Assembly (NCBI RefSeq): GCF_947497125.1
Contig: NZ_CANMFI010000009.1
Span: 1-36,307 of the forward strand
DNA: 36,307 nt
Direction: 5' to 3'
Source of the DNA: an uncultured Polaribacter sp.
Lineage (GTDB): Bacteria; Bacteroidota; Bacteroidia; Flavobacteriales; Flavobacteriaceae
The position numbers were made by a program, and so were the translations under genes. The notes under the pieces were generated by a model. It saw only the letters and a list, made by a program, of their open reading frames with translations. It was not told where the DNA came from and made no database searches. This document shows, in pieces, positions 15,945 through 24,776 of the stretch. Positions within the stretch are counted from its first letter, which is position 1. The number at the start of each line of letters is the position of its first letter.

Positions 15945-16646
15945 ATGATTAAAAATAGCATTTACTTTCTTTTCGTCTTTCTGCTTATTAGCTGTAACAA
16001 ACCAAGAAACATTTCTTCAATTAAGGTTGAGGGGCAGATGCGAGATGTTATGAAGAAAGGAGACCTGAAAGGTAAGATTGCTACAGATTCTTTAAACACT
16101 AAAGAAACATATGGTTTGGGACCTGTAGAGTTCTTAAAAGGTGAAATTTTGTTGTTTGAAGGAGAGACTTTTGTTTCTAAAGCTATAGATAGTGTATCTC
16201 ATAAAGTAGCTAAAGTATCTTCTGTAAAAGCGCCCTTTTTTGTGTATAGTAAGCACAGTAATTTAAAGGAGATTGCGCTGCCAAATACTTCTTACTCACT
16301 CGAAAGTATAGAAGCACAAATAGATGTTATATATAAAGATTATGACAAGCCTTTGTTGATTAGAATTGATGGGGTTTTTAATGATTTAAAAATACATAGC
16401 GTAAATTTACCAAGTGGTATTAAAGTAGCTTCACCAGAGGAAGCGCACCAAGGCTTAACCCAATACAACTTTAATGGTATTAGCGGTTCTTTAATTGGTT
16501 TCTTCTCTCGAAATCATAAGGCGGTTTTTACCCATCATGATCGTTTTTTTCATGCTCATTTTATTTCTGATGATCGCAAAGTTCTTGGTCATGTTGATGC
16601 GCTAAACTTAAGCTCTTCTAAAGTTTCTATAAAAGCTTCAAAATAA
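15945..16646 (+). CDS. Alpha-acetolactate decarboxylase family lipoprotein
   Basis: 233 residues. The N-terminus MIKNSIYFLFVFLLISC is a lipoprotein signal with Cys17. The rest carries the ALDC signature: GLGPVEFLKGEILLFEG (57-73, with the conserved Glu67), LLIRIDGVF (Arg140 in the conserved R-I-x-G context), and FHAHFISDDRKVLGHV, whose His203, His205 and His216 match the zinc ligands of the family. Characterised ALDCs convert acetolactate to acetoin. Here the enzyme would be lipid-anchored outside the cytoplasm rather than cytosolic, and no acetolactate synthase gene lies nearby. The substrate in this setting is therefore uncertain. It is the first chromosomal gene right of the island. Confidence 0.82.
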   Translation: MIKNSIYFLFVFLLISCNKPRNISSIKVEGQMRDVMKKGDLKGKIATDSLNTKETYGLGPVEFLKGEILLFEGETFVSKAIDSVSHKVAKVSSVKAPFFVYSKHSNLKEIALPNTSYSLESIEAQIDVIYKDYDKPLLIRIDGVFNDLKIHSVNLPSGIKVASPEEAHQGLTQYNFNGISGSLIGFFSRNHKAVFTHHDRFFHAHFISDDRKVLGHVDALNLSSSKVSIKASK

Positions 16647-16854
16647 AACATTTTTTAACAATAGTAGATTTAATATTTATTAAGTCAGTCAGTTATCATT
16701 ACTTTTAAACAGGTATTTGTTTTATCATGAGCTAATTATGGGCAAAAATATTTATTGATTTGTTGTTACTTTGTAAAATAATCTGTTGGATATTGTAAGG
16801 TATTAGTCAGATATTTATATGAATTTATTAACTATTTCGATTTTTAATTTAAAT

Positions 16855-17283
16855 ATGAAAAAAGTATTTGTACTATTTTTATCTATTGTATTCTTTTTAA
16901 ATTGTACTTCAAGTAATAATTTATCAAGTATATCAGATTTATCAGGTACTTATAAAGGAGATATTTCTGTTTATATCAACAATCAATACCATAGTACGTT
17001 ATACAATCATTCCATTTCATTTACAAAAGTAGCGTCATCAAACGAATATCTTTTAGAGGGTAGTTTATTAATTGCAAATACCTGTTCTATAGATAACAAT
17101 TTATTATCTATACAAGAAACAACTTCTGCTTCAACAACTCATTTTCAGGTAGTAGAGTTTGCAAACGGAAACTTTAGGGAAGAACAATTAGAGATAGAAT
17201 TTTATCAGAACCAAGTAAATCCTGTAACTAGTGAAATTGGGGTGTCTGGTAAATGGATAGGTACACTTACAAAAGTAAATTAA
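16855..17283 (+). CDS. Small lipoprotein of unknown function
   Basis: 142 residues from the internal start at 16855 (MKKVFVLFLSIVFFLNC, lipobox with Cys17). The frame opens at 16819, but a 12-residue extension would spoil the signal peptide. The mature part starts with a Ser/Asn linker, then LSGTYKGDISVYINNQ and ends SGKWIGTLTKV, a pattern of short beta strands with G.Y.G / G.W.G turns typical of lipocalin-like flavobacterial lipoproteins. No catalytic residues are recognised. A near-consensus -7 element TTACTTTG lies at 16766-16773. Confidence 0.7.
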   Translation: MKKVFVLFLSIVFFLNCTSSNNLSSISDLSGTYKGDISVYINNQYHSTLYNHSISFTKVASSNEYLLEGSLLIANTCSIDNNLLSIQETTSASTTHFQVVEFANGNFREEQLEIEFYQNQVNPVTSEIGVSGKWIGTLTKVN

Positions 17284-17427
17284 AATATACCTGCCGCCTC
17301 ACTTAAATTAATTCTTGCTTTTAGCTCTGTGTTTTTTTAGTTTAGTCTTATAAAGTTTTTAGCTTTATAAAATCGCTATGTTTACTGTGTTAAAAGTTAG
17401 CTGAAAAACTATTTATTATTATAAAAA

Positions 17428-17463
17428 CAATATATTTGGTCACTTTTCTAAACCAAAATATTG
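17428..17463 (+). promoter_or_regulatory. Promoter element inside an inverted repeat, upstream of the PorP/SprF gene
   Basis: TATATTTG at 17431-17438 fits the -7 consensus. It lies inside CAATATATTTGGT (17428-17440), which is nearly palindromic with ACCAAAATATTG (17452-17463), with one bulged base and an 11-base spacer. Because the left arm would be upstream of the transcription start, this is more likely an operator than an RNA hairpin. Confidence 0.45.
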
Positions 17464-17466
17464 TTA

Positions 17467-18453
17467 ATGAAGCTAAAAAATCTAAAATTTTTATATTTAA
17501 TTGTTTTATTTTTCTCGCTACAGAGTGTTGGGCAAGAAACCTTGCCAATTTATCAAGATTACTTATCAGACAATGTATTTTTAGTACACCCTTCTGCTGC
17601 AGGTATCGGTAATGCTAGTAAATTAAGATTTACTGCAAGACAGCAATGGGCAGGTGTGCCTAATGCGCCTTCTTTGCAAACCATTAGTTTTCACTCAAAA
17701 TTATCGGAGTATTCTAACGCAGGGTATGGTTTTGTTCTTTTTAACGATAAAAATGGTTTTCATTCTCAAAAAGGTGTTCAAGCAACCTATTCCTATCATT
17801 TGCCATTAACAGACGGTCGTTTTTTTGAACAACTTTCTTTTGGTTTAGCGTTTACTTTTGTACAAAATCAAGCAGATCAAAGAACATTTATAGAGAGCAC
17901 TGGTAAGGTAAATCCGATAGTAGAAAGTACTAGATATTACAATGCAGATTTTAGTCTTGCGTATCACAGAGCAGGTTTTTCTTCTTATTTTACTATTAAA
18001 AACTTACTGCTTACTGCTAAGAATAATTTAAATGTACAAGAGCCTTTAGACTTAAGAAACTATATTTTTTCTGCTGGATACTACTATGGAGTAGAAAATT
18101 TTATTCAATTAGAACCTTCGGTAATGTTACAGTTTAGAGAAAGTACTGGGCAACGAATAGCCGATTTTAATATAAAAGCATATAAAACTATTTCTAAAAC
18201 CCAATTATGGGCGGCATTATCTTATAGAAGAGGTTTTGATAAAAATGCGATTGATAATTCTCAGTTTATTTCTCCAATAATAGGGGTAAATTATAACAAT
18301 CTAATGTTATCATACACCTATACAAATCAAATGAATGAAACCGTTTTTACTAGTGCCGGTTTTCATCAAATATCTTTGGGTATTAATTTATGGACCAGAG
18401 AGCAACGAGGTGCAGCATGCCCTAATATAAATGCAAATTTAGGTGGTTTTTAA
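17467..18453 (+). CDS. PorP/SprF family type IX secretion membrane protein
   Basis: 328 residues from the ATG at 17467; the apparent TTG start two codons earlier is ignored. A cleavable signal peptide (MKLKNLKFLYLIVLFFSLQSVGQ) precedes the family's N-terminal pattern QETLPIYQDYLSDNVFLVHPSAAGI, with RFTARQQWAGVPNAP shortly after. The remainder is amphipathic beta strands of an outer-membrane barrel, ending in the family's CPNINANLGGF tail. PorP/SprF proteins work with T9SS for specific cargos, usually encoded beside a gliding or adhesin partner; no such partner is adjacent here. The stop overlaps the convergent murI gene by 4 bases. Confidence 0.88.
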   Translation: MKLKNLKFLYLIVLFFSLQSVGQETLPIYQDYLSDNVFLVHPSAAGIGNASKLRFTARQQWAGVPNAPSLQTISFHSKLSEYSNAGYGFVLFNDKNGFHSQKGVQATYSYHLPLTDGRFFEQLSFGLAFTFVQNQADQRTFIESTGKVNPIVESTRYYNADFSLAYHRAGFSSYFTIKNLLLTAKNNLNVQEPLDLRNYIFSAGYYYGVENFIQLEPSVMLQFRESTGQRIADFNIKAYKTISKTQLWAALSYRRGFDKNAIDNSQFISPIIGVNYNNLMLSYTYTNQMNETVFTSAGFHQISLGINLWTREQRGAACPNINANLGGF

Positions 18454-19247
18454 AAGTCAGTTTCTATAAAACGAACGTTTTCTTTTTCTGATTGAACCAG
18501 CATTTCTAAAGTTGCTTTGTTCTTATTGATGTAAAACTCGTGTTTGCTTTTAAGAGTACTGGTGTTTTGTAATTTAAATTTTGCTAAGATTGCTTTAGTT
18601 TGTTTTGCAACAGCTTCCCCAGAATCTATAATTTGTATTTTATGACCTACAATTTCTCTAATTTGAGGGATTAAATAAGGGTAATGGGTGCAACCTAAAA
18701 CCAAACAATCTACATTTTCTGCCAAAAGAGGTGTTATATAAGATTTAAGCAATGCTGTCATTTCTGATGAATATAGTTTGCCGTCTTCAATTAAATTAAC
18801 CAGGCCATTGCCAATAATTTCTTTTCGAATAATTTTTTGATCAATAGTATTGGCAGTTTTTTCAAATAAAGCACTGTTTAAAGTGCCTTGTGTTGCAAGA
18901 ATACCAATAGTATTTGTTTTTGTTTTTAAGGCTGCAGGTTTTATTGCCGGCTCTATGCCTATAAAAGGAATATCAAACTTTTGTCTTAAAATTTTAATAG
19001 CGTTTGTAGTAGCGGTGTTGCATGCCACAACAATTAGTTTGCAGTCTTGTTTTAATAGAAAAGAAGTGTTTTTAATAGAGAGATCTATAATGGCTTGCTC
19101 AGACTTTTCGCCATAAGGTGCATTTTTACTATCAGATAAATAGATTGTATTTTCGTTAGGTAAAAGTGTGTGTATTTCTTTCCAGATAGAGGTGCCACCA
19201 ACACCTGAATCGAAAATACCTATCGGAAAATTTTGCTGATTTACCAT
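18450..19247 (-). CDS. murI: Glutamate racemase
   Basis: 265 residues, the usual size. It interconverts L- and D-glutamate for peptidoglycan synthesis in the cytosol. The N-terminal GIFDSGVGG motif (10-18), NAPYG (42-46), the first catalytic cysteine in VVACNTATTNAI (Cys76) and the second in LVLGCTHYPYL (about Cys185) are all present, as is the late catalytic-site segment IIDSGEAVA. It follows the bamA/ompH genes on the same strand but is separated from them by a terminator, so it may have its own promoter or depend on readthrough. Its 3' end overlaps the convergent PorP/SprF gene. Confidence 0.96.
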   Translation of the reverse strand: MVNQQNFPIGIFDSGVGGTSIWKEIHTLLPNENTIYLSDSKNAPYGEKSEQAIIDLSIKNTSFLLKQDCKLIVVACNTATTNAIKILRQKFDIPFIGIEPAIKPAALKTKTNTIGILATQGTLNSALFEKTANTIDQKIIRKEIIGNGLVNLIEDGKLYSSEMTALLKSYITPLLAENVDCLVLGCTHYPYLIPQIREIVGHKIQIIDSGEAVAKQTKAILAKFKLQNTSTLKSKHEFYINKNKATLEMLVQSEKENVRFIETDF

Positions 19248-19259
19248 AATGTGTAAAAA

Positions 19260-19291
19260 TAAAAAAACCTACTGAATATCAGTAGGTTTTA
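19260..19291 (-). terminator. Terminator of the bamA-ompH operon
   Basis: Perfect stem ACCTACTGA/TCAGTAGGT (19267-19275 and 19279-19287) with loop ATA. On the minus strand it is followed by seven Ts. The T-run on the other side is shorter but could allow weak bidirectional action. Confidence 0.85.
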
Positions 19292-19314
19292 ATACTATTT
19301 GTAAAGTAGTTTTA

Positions 19315-19821
19315 TTAAAATCCTAATTTAGTTTTTACTGCGCTAAATAAGTCTTCTCCTTTTTTAACTAATAAACCTTTACCAACAGATGCATCTAATA
19401 CATACAATACACCTTTGGTAGCAGCTACAGCTTCGATAGCTTTTTGTGCCTTCTCAATGATTGGCTGTAAACCATCATTTTGTCTTTTTTGCATGTCTTG
19501 GTAAGCAAATCTTCTTGCTTGCTCTAATTTTACATTTTCTGCTTGTAATTCTTGAGCTCTTTTGTCGTTTGTTTCTTGTGTTTGAGTATTAGACTCTGCA
19601 ATGTATTTTTTTCTTGTAGATTCTAATTTTTTCTCAATACCTACAATTTCGTCTTGGTATGTTTTACCAAGTTTTTCCATTTCTACTTTTAATGCTTTTG
19701 TTTCTGGCATTTCAGCTACTAGCTTTTCAAAGTCTATATGACCTGTTTTTTGTGCATTTGCAACTCCACCTAGTCCTAATGTAAATACAGCAATTAATAG
19801 TAACGTTTTAAAATTCTTCAT
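19315..19821 (-). CDS. OmpH/Skp family periplasmic chaperone (short)
   Basis: 168 residues. A Sec signal peptide ends at VANAQ (about residue 24), followed by KTGHIDFEKLVAEMPE, the family's conserved first strand. A long Gln/Glu/Lys-rich coiled coil (about 45-125) and a C-terminal strand region (GVLYVLDASVGKGLLVKKGEDL) follow. Skp-like trimers hold unfolded outer-membrane proteins on their way to BamA. It is last in the bamA operon, 12 bases after the longer ompH paralogue. Confidence 0.9.
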   Translation of the reverse strand: MKNFKTLLLIAVFTLGLGGVANAQKTGHIDFEKLVAEMPETKALKVEMEKLGKTYQDEIVGIEKKLESTRKKYIAESNTQTQETNDKRAQELQAENVKLEQARRFAYQDMQKRQNDGLQPIIEKAQKAIEAVAATKGVLYVLDASVGKGLLVKKGEDLFSAVKTKLGF

Positions 19822-19833
19822 TCTTGTTTTAAT

Positions 19834-20619
19834 TTAATTATTATTGTCTTTGTTCTCTTCTTGTTGTCTTTTCTTCTTTTTAGCTTCTATTCGCTCTCTT
19901 AATAACTTTCTTTTTTCTTCTCGCTTAGCAATTGCTTCCGCTTTTTTGTCTGCTATTAATTTCTTTTTAGCTGCTGCATCTGCATTTTTTTTAGCAATTG
20001 CGGCTTCTTTTTTTGCAACTATTTGTTTTTGTTTATCTGTTAGCTCTTGTTGCGGAGCTTTATTCTGTGCTTCTTTTTGCTCTTTCTTTTGTTCTATAAT
20101 TCTATTTCTACCAATAGAAGATAAAACGAGTTCGCTAATATCGTATTTTTTATTTGAATATAGCATTACTAAATCACTAGATTTATCAAAAACAAAATCA
20201 TATTTTTTTCGCTTTGCGATATTCTGTATGGCATTATAAACTTGGTCTTGTATTGGCTTTACCAATTGCTTTCTTACAGAAAACATATCTCCGTTTGGTC
20301 CAAAGTATAACGACTCTAATCTTCTTAATTCTAATTGCTTTAAACTAATTTCTTCTTCTTTTTCTTCAATTAGGTCTTTTGTTAAAATTGCTTTTTCATT
20401 GGCAAGGTCTGTTTTTAAAACCTCGATGTGTCTAGCTTCTTTGTCTAGCTTACTTTTCCATTTAACAATTTTGGCATCAAGCGTATTTTGTGCTTCTATA
20501 TATTCGGGTACATTTTCTAAAATATACTCCATATCAATGTAAGCTATAATTTGACCTCTTTGTCCCCAAGAAAAACTGATAGTTAATAAAAGAACGATTA
20601 GTAAAAGTGTTTTTTTCAT
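19834..20619 (-). CDS. OmpH/Skp family chaperone with lysine-rich tail
   Basis: 261 residues from the start at 20619 (MKKTLLLIVLLLTISFSWGQ, a signal peptide); the frame opens 11 codons earlier. The core (about 20-175) matches OmpH/Skp: IIAYIDMEYILENVPEY, coiled coil, then KKYDFVFDKSSDLVMLYSNKKYDISELVL. It is longer than the usual 160-180 residues because of an Ala/Lys/Arg/Glu-rich tail (about 190-261), probably a long charged helix, with several KKK and AAAKK runs. It is the paralogue of the next gene and lies 63 bases after bamA, fitting a role in outer-membrane protein delivery. The function of the tail is unknown. Confidence 0.88.
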   Translation of the reverse strand: MKKTLLLIVLLLTISFSWGQRGQIIAYIDMEYILENVPEYIEAQNTLDAKIVKWKSKLDKEARHIEVLKTDLANEKAILTKDLIEEKEEEISLKQLELRRLESLYFGPNGDMFSVRKQLVKPIQDQVYNAIQNIAKRKKYDFVFDKSSDLVMLYSNKKYDISELVLSSIGRNRIIEQKKEQKEAQNKAPQQELTDKQKQIVAKKEAAIAKKNADAAAKKKLIADKKAEAIAKREEKRKLLRERIEAKKKKRQQEENKDNNN

Positions 20620-20682
20620 TTTATAATATGTGTTTAGAAAAAACCGTGCCAAATTAATTTTAATTACAAAGTTACAGTTTTT

Positions 20683-23238
20683 TTAGAATTGTCTACCAAT
20701 AATAAAGTGTGTTTGCCATCCAGATTTTACACTCTGACCAGGTAAAGGATCAAAACCATGTGCAAAATCGATACCTAACAACCCAAATGCTGGCATAAAA
20801 ATACGAACACCTACACCGGCAGAACGTTTTAATTCAAACGGATTATATTCAGTAAAATTGTCGTAAGAATTACCTGCTTCTAAAAAACCTAATGTATAGA
20901 TCGATGCAGAAGGCGCATCTGTAATTGAATATCTAACTTCTAATTGAAATTTATTATAGATAGAACCACCATCAATAGAAGATAATCGATTGTTTTCATA
21001 ACCTCTTAAACCAACTGTTTCTCTACCATCTAACTGAAATACAGCAATACCATCTCCACCAACAAAATATCTTTCAAAAGGAGATAATCCTACTTCAGAA
21101 TTATAGTATCCTAAATATCCCATTTCTGCATTTGTCATTAATACTAATTTGTTTGCTAAGGCTGTATACCATTTTCCTTTTGCACTTACCTTATAGTATT
21201 CTAACCATTTATATTTGTCTGCAATAAAATCGTTTTGTTCGGCTTCGGTTAAACCACTTGGTTCGCTATAGTCTTTTCCGTTTACTAAAGAGTAAGGGAA
21301 TGTTGCTTTTACACCAATAGTAAATTCAGATCCATAGGTAGGAAATATCAAACTTGGTCCCGCAGAATTTCTAGACAAGGTTGCGTTATAAGAGAGGTTG
21401 TTTAAAGTTCCGTTATCTAAAATTGAGTTTCCAACTCTAAATCCGTAGTCATTTAATTTAAAACTTTGGTATGCGATTGTTTGTGATAATTGAAAATAAT
21501 CATCTGGCCATTTTAAACGTTGTCCTAAACCAACAGACGCACCAATAATACCTAAACTACGATCTCTATCTACATCAAATGTTTGTGGGTTTAATTGGTA
21601 TTGATTAGAAGAATACACAGAAAATGATAACGATTTTGGCTTTTTACCACCTAACCAAGGTTCTGTAAAAGAAAAGCTATATGTACTAAAAGTTCTACTA
21701 GTTTGTAATCTTAAAGAGAGCGTTTGCCCATCTCCCATAGGTAAGGGTTTGTATGCTTCTTTGTTAAAAATGTTTCTGATAGAGAAGTTGTTAAAAGACA
21801 ACCCTAAAGTACCAATAAAAGAGCCACCACCATAACCACCTTGTAGTTCTATTTGACTTCCACCTTTTTCTACTACTGTAAAATCGATGTCTGCAGTTTT
21901 ATTTTGATAATCAGGTACAACATCTGGAGTTACATTTGCATCAAAAAAACCTAATTGACCAATTTCTCTAATCGATCTTATAATTGCACTTCTACTAAAT
22001 AAATCGCCCGGTTTTACTCTAAGTTCTCTAAATAATACATGATCGTTTGTTTTATCGTTTCCGGTAACACTTACTTTTTTAATTCGTGCTTTTTCGTCTT
22101 CTCTAATTCTAATTTCTACAGTAATAGAATCGTTTTCTACTTTTGTTTCTATTGCGTTTACAGAAGAAAACAAGAAACCATTGTCTTGGTAAAGTGTAGA
22201 TATATCTTGAGATGTAGGACTGCCATCTCCTTTAATACGTTCTTTTAAAACTGCACCATTATAAACGTCTCCTTTTTCAATTTTTAAATATTGTTGTAAC
22301 TGTTCGTCTGTATATTCTTTATTACCTACAAATAAAATTTCTGAAAAACGGTATTGCTTTCCTTCTTCTAATTTTAGGTTAATGTTAATGGTGTTGTCAT
22401 CATTCCAAGAAATACTATCTTTTAAAATACGTGCGTCTCTATATCCTAATCGACTATATTTATCTAAAATGCTTTCTAAATCTTCTTGGTAATCTTCTTC
22501 TATGTATTTTGATCCTTTCCAAAAACGACCAATAAATTTTTGTTTGGTGTTTTTCATTGCTTTTCTAATTTTTTTATCAGAAAGAGCTTTGTTTCCTTTA
22601 AGTACGATGTCTTTTATCTTTATTTTCTGACCCTTGTCTATAAAAACAGACATATTAACAATGTTTGTGTCTGTAGTATCTTTTTTAACATCTAAATTTA
22701 CTTTTGTTTTAAGAAAACCTTTGTCTGTATATTTTTTAGTGAAGTAATTTTTAGAAGTAACAATTAAATTGTCTGTTACCATAGCGCCTTTTTTTAGTTC
22801 AGCGTCTTTAATTAGCTCTTTTGCTTTTCCTTTTTTAATACCCGTTATTCTAACATTGTTAAGCTGTGGTAATTCTAAAACATCAAATTGAAGGTAAACA
22901 GTATTGCCATCTAATTTAGCCAAGTAAACATCTACATTGCTAAATTGTTTACTTTCATATAGTTTTTTTATGGCACTTGTAAGTTTATCTCCTGGTAATT
23001 TTATCGGTTGTCCGTTTCTTAAGCCCGTAAAAACTCGAACAGTTTCTTCGCTAAATTTCTTTAAACCTGTAACACTAATACTTCCTAAAATGTATTCTTT
23101 TCCTTTTTCAAAAGAAAGATTTTCTGAGGCTGTTGTATCTTTTTTTATAAGATTTAAGCTGTCTATTGGTGTTTGTGCATTGGCACTTAAAGTAAAAAAT
23201 AATGCTATTAGCATTATGTTGGCAGAAAATAATTTCAT
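20683..23238 (-). CDS. bamA: Outer membrane protein assembly factor BamA
   Basis: 851 residues from 23238 (MKLFSANIMLIALFFTLSANAQ, signal peptide). The frame continues 22 codons upstream into the uppS gene, but that extension lacks a signal sequence. The N-terminal half contains successive POTRA domains (patterns such as ISVTGLKKFSEETVR, IVLKGNKALSDKKIRKAM, ILFVGNKEYTDEQL and VSVTGNDKTNDHVLFRELRVKPGD). The C-terminal half is the Omp85 barrel, with the conserved loop-6 motif in GLRGYENNRLSS and a final aromatic residue (FIIGRQF). It inserts barrel proteins into the outer membrane. The gene begins 7 bases after uppS and precedes two ompH genes, the usual Bacteroidota order. Confidence 0.96.
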   Translation of the reverse strand: MKLFSANIMLIALFFTLSANAQTPIDSLNLIKKDTTASENLSFEKGKEYILGSISVTGLKKFSEETVRVFTGLRNGQPIKLPGDKLTSAIKKLYESKQFSNVDVYLAKLDGNTVYLQFDVLELPQLNNVRITGIKKGKAKELIKDAELKKGAMVTDNLIVTSKNYFTKKYTDKGFLKTKVNLDVKKDTTDTNIVNMSVFIDKGQKIKIKDIVLKGNKALSDKKIRKAMKNTKQKFIGRFWKGSKYIEEDYQEDLESILDKYSRLGYRDARILKDSISWNDDNTININLKLEEGKQYRFSEILFVGNKEYTDEQLQQYLKIEKGDVYNGAVLKERIKGDGSPTSQDISTLYQDNGFLFSSVNAIETKVENDSITVEIRIREDEKARIKKVSVTGNDKTNDHVLFRELRVKPGDLFSRSAIIRSIREIGQLGFFDANVTPDVVPDYQNKTADIDFTVVEKGGSQIELQGGYGGGSFIGTLGLSFNNFSIRNIFNKEAYKPLPMGDGQTLSLRLQTSRTFSTYSFSFTEPWLGGKKPKSLSFSVYSSNQYQLNPQTFDVDRDRSLGIIGASVGLGQRLKWPDDYFQLSQTIAYQSFKLNDYGFRVGNSILDNGTLNNLSYNATLSRNSAGPSLIFPTYGSEFTIGVKATFPYSLVNGKDYSEPSGLTEAEQNDFIADKYKWLEYYKVSAKGKWYTALANKLVLMTNAEMGYLGYYNSEVGLSPFERYFVGGDGIAVFQLDGRETVGLRGYENNRLSSIDGGSIYNKFQLEVRYSITDAPSASIYTLGFLEAGNSYDNFTEYNPFELKRSAGVGVRIFMPAFGLLGIDFAHGFDPLPGQSVKSGWQTHFIIGRQF

Positions 23239-23245
23239 AAAAAAT

Positions 23246-23989
23246 TTATTCTGTAATTTGTTCGCTAGTCTTTCCAAATCGTCGTTCTCTATTCTGGTAA
23301 TCAATTATAGCATCGTAAAAATGCGTTTCTCTAAAGTCTGGCCAAAGTACATCTGTAAAATATAATTCGGCATAAGCCATTTGCCATAATAAAAAGTTAC
23401 TAATGCGTTGTTCTCCACTAGTTCTTATCATTAAATCTACATCAGGCAAATTAAACGTATATAAATGGTTATTTATAGTATTTTCATTAATTTCTTCAAT
23501 ATTTATCTCTTTATTAACAACTTTTTTAGATATGTTTTTGATTGTGTTAACAATTTCTTCACGAGAACCATAACTAAGAGCAAAGGTTAAAGTAATATTA
23601 GTATTGTTTTCTGTACTAATTATTACATCAGATAATACTTTTTGTGCTTTTTTAGGCAAGCTTTCTATAGCGCCAATTGCATTAACTTTTACGCCATTTT
23701 CCATAAAATCAGGCAGTTCTTTTTTTAATGAGCTTATTAACAAACTCATTAAAGCATCTACTTCTAACTTTGGTCGGTTCCAATTTTCTGTAGAAAAAGC
23801 ATATAAGGTAATTGCAGCGATGTTTATTTGAGAAGCCGCTTTAACAGATTCTCTTACCGCGGTTAAGGCATTTCTGTGGCCAAAAATACGATTCATTCCT
23901 TTACCTTTTGCCCATCTTCCGTTACCATCCATAATAATGGCAACGTGTTTCGGTGTTTTTTGTAAATCGATGCGTAATTTTTTATCCAT
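23246..23989 (-). CDS. uppS: Isoprenyl transferase (undecaprenyl diphosphate synthase)
   Basis: 247 residues. It condenses isopentenyl diphosphate onto farnesyl diphosphate in cis to make the C55 carrier for peptidoglycan and surface glycans. Diagnostic motifs are HVAIIMDGNGRWA (catalytic Asp21), GHRNALTAVRE, LYAFSTENWNRP, and the C-terminal substrate-binding RTSGEQRISNFLLWQMAYAEL and WPDF. The gene starts 4 bases after the porG-like gene ends and is followed 7 bases later by bamA. Confidence 0.96.
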   Translation of the reverse strand: MDKKLRIDLQKTPKHVAIIMDGNGRWAKGKGMNRIFGHRNALTAVRESVKAASQINIAAITLYAFSTENWNRPKLEVDALMSLLISSLKKELPDFMENGVKVNAIGAIESLPKKAQKVLSDVIISTENNTNITLTFALSYGSREEIVNTIKNISKKVVNKEINIEEINENTINNHLYTFNLPDVDLMIRTSGEQRISNFLLWQMAYAELYFTDVLWPDFRETHFYDAIIDYQNRERRFGKTSEQITE

Positions 23990-23993
23990 AGTT

Positions 23994-24671
23994 TTAAAGT
24001 CCTTTTGTATAGCAAGATGGTCTTCCGAAGGTATATATTAAAGAAATACCACTAAAAAAATACCAGTCATTTCCTGTACCTTCTAAATTGGCATTTGGTG
24101 TTTTTATTGATGTAAAATCTAAATCGTCTTTAAATGTATATCTAAACTTTGCTTCAAAAGCAATTGCTAAAGTACCATATAATTTAGACTTATACCCAAT
24201 TCCGAAAGGAATCGCATAAGAAGTTTCTTTTCCGTAGTTAATTTCTCCAGTAGAACTGTATGAAGCAACATTTGTATAGCTAAAAGCAGCGAGTTCTAGT
24301 AAAAGATATGGAGTTGCTGTTTTTCCTTCGGATGATAAGTCAAATTCATAAAAATTAAACTCAATACCAGCGGCAAATTCATGAATAGTATTTGTAAAAG
24401 AAATTTCACGTTGCTGTCTAAAAGTGTTATTGGCATCTAAATCGTTTCCTGCAATTGGTAAAAAACTATAAGTGGCTTTTAAAGCAATTCTTGGGTTGTA
24501 GTTGTATTTGTAAAAAATGGCACCGGCTGTTTTATTTGGTAGAAAATAGGTTTCGTTACCAATATCTCCAACAAATTTAGTGCCCCCGAATGTAAGGCCA
24601 ACTTCATTAACCTGAGTGTAAAATGTAAGGGTAATACTTGCAAATGCAAAAAATAATAGCTTCTTTTTCAT
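23994..24671 (-). CDS. PorG-like / DUF6089 family outer-membrane barrel protein
   Basis: 225 residues from 24671 (MKKKLLFFAFASITLTFYTQ, signal peptide); the 25 extra codons of the open frame are leader. EVGLTFGGTKFVGDIG and the beta-strand-rich sequence with YNYNPRIALKATYSF and a C-terminal FSGISLIYTFGRPSCY segment fit DUF6089. The family includes PorG, an outer-membrane T9SS component of Porphyromonas gingivalis. The position between nadK and uppS is the conserved place for this gene in Flavobacteriia. Assignment to T9SS is inferred from family and context. Confidence 0.8.
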   Translation of the reverse strand: MKKKLLFFAFASITLTFYTQVNEVGLTFGGTKFVGDIGNETYFLPNKTAGAIFYKYNYNPRIALKATYSFLPIAGNDLDANNTFRQQREISFTNTIHEFAAGIEFNFYEFDLSSEGKTATPYLLLELAAFSYTNVASYSSTGEINYGKETSYAIPFGIGYKSKLYGTLAIAFEAKFRYTFKDDLDFTSIKTPNANLEGTGNDWYFFSGISLIYTFGRPSCYTKGL

Positions 24672-24776
24672 TCTTTTGACAGCCGGCAAATATAATAATT
24701 TCAATTTGCTTTGTAAAGTTAATATTTGGTCTTTTTTGAATAACAATATTTTTAGTTAAATATTGTTGTTCTAGCC

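Noticed and set aside
19844..20239. 131-aa plus-strand ORF antisense to the long ompH gene
   Set aside because: Its Phe/Ser/Ala-rich composition is the mirror of the lysine/alanine-rich tail on the other strand; it has no independent support.
22937..23365. 142-aa plus-strand ORF antisense to bamA/uppS
   Set aside because: It is a shadow of two strongly supported genes on the minus strand.
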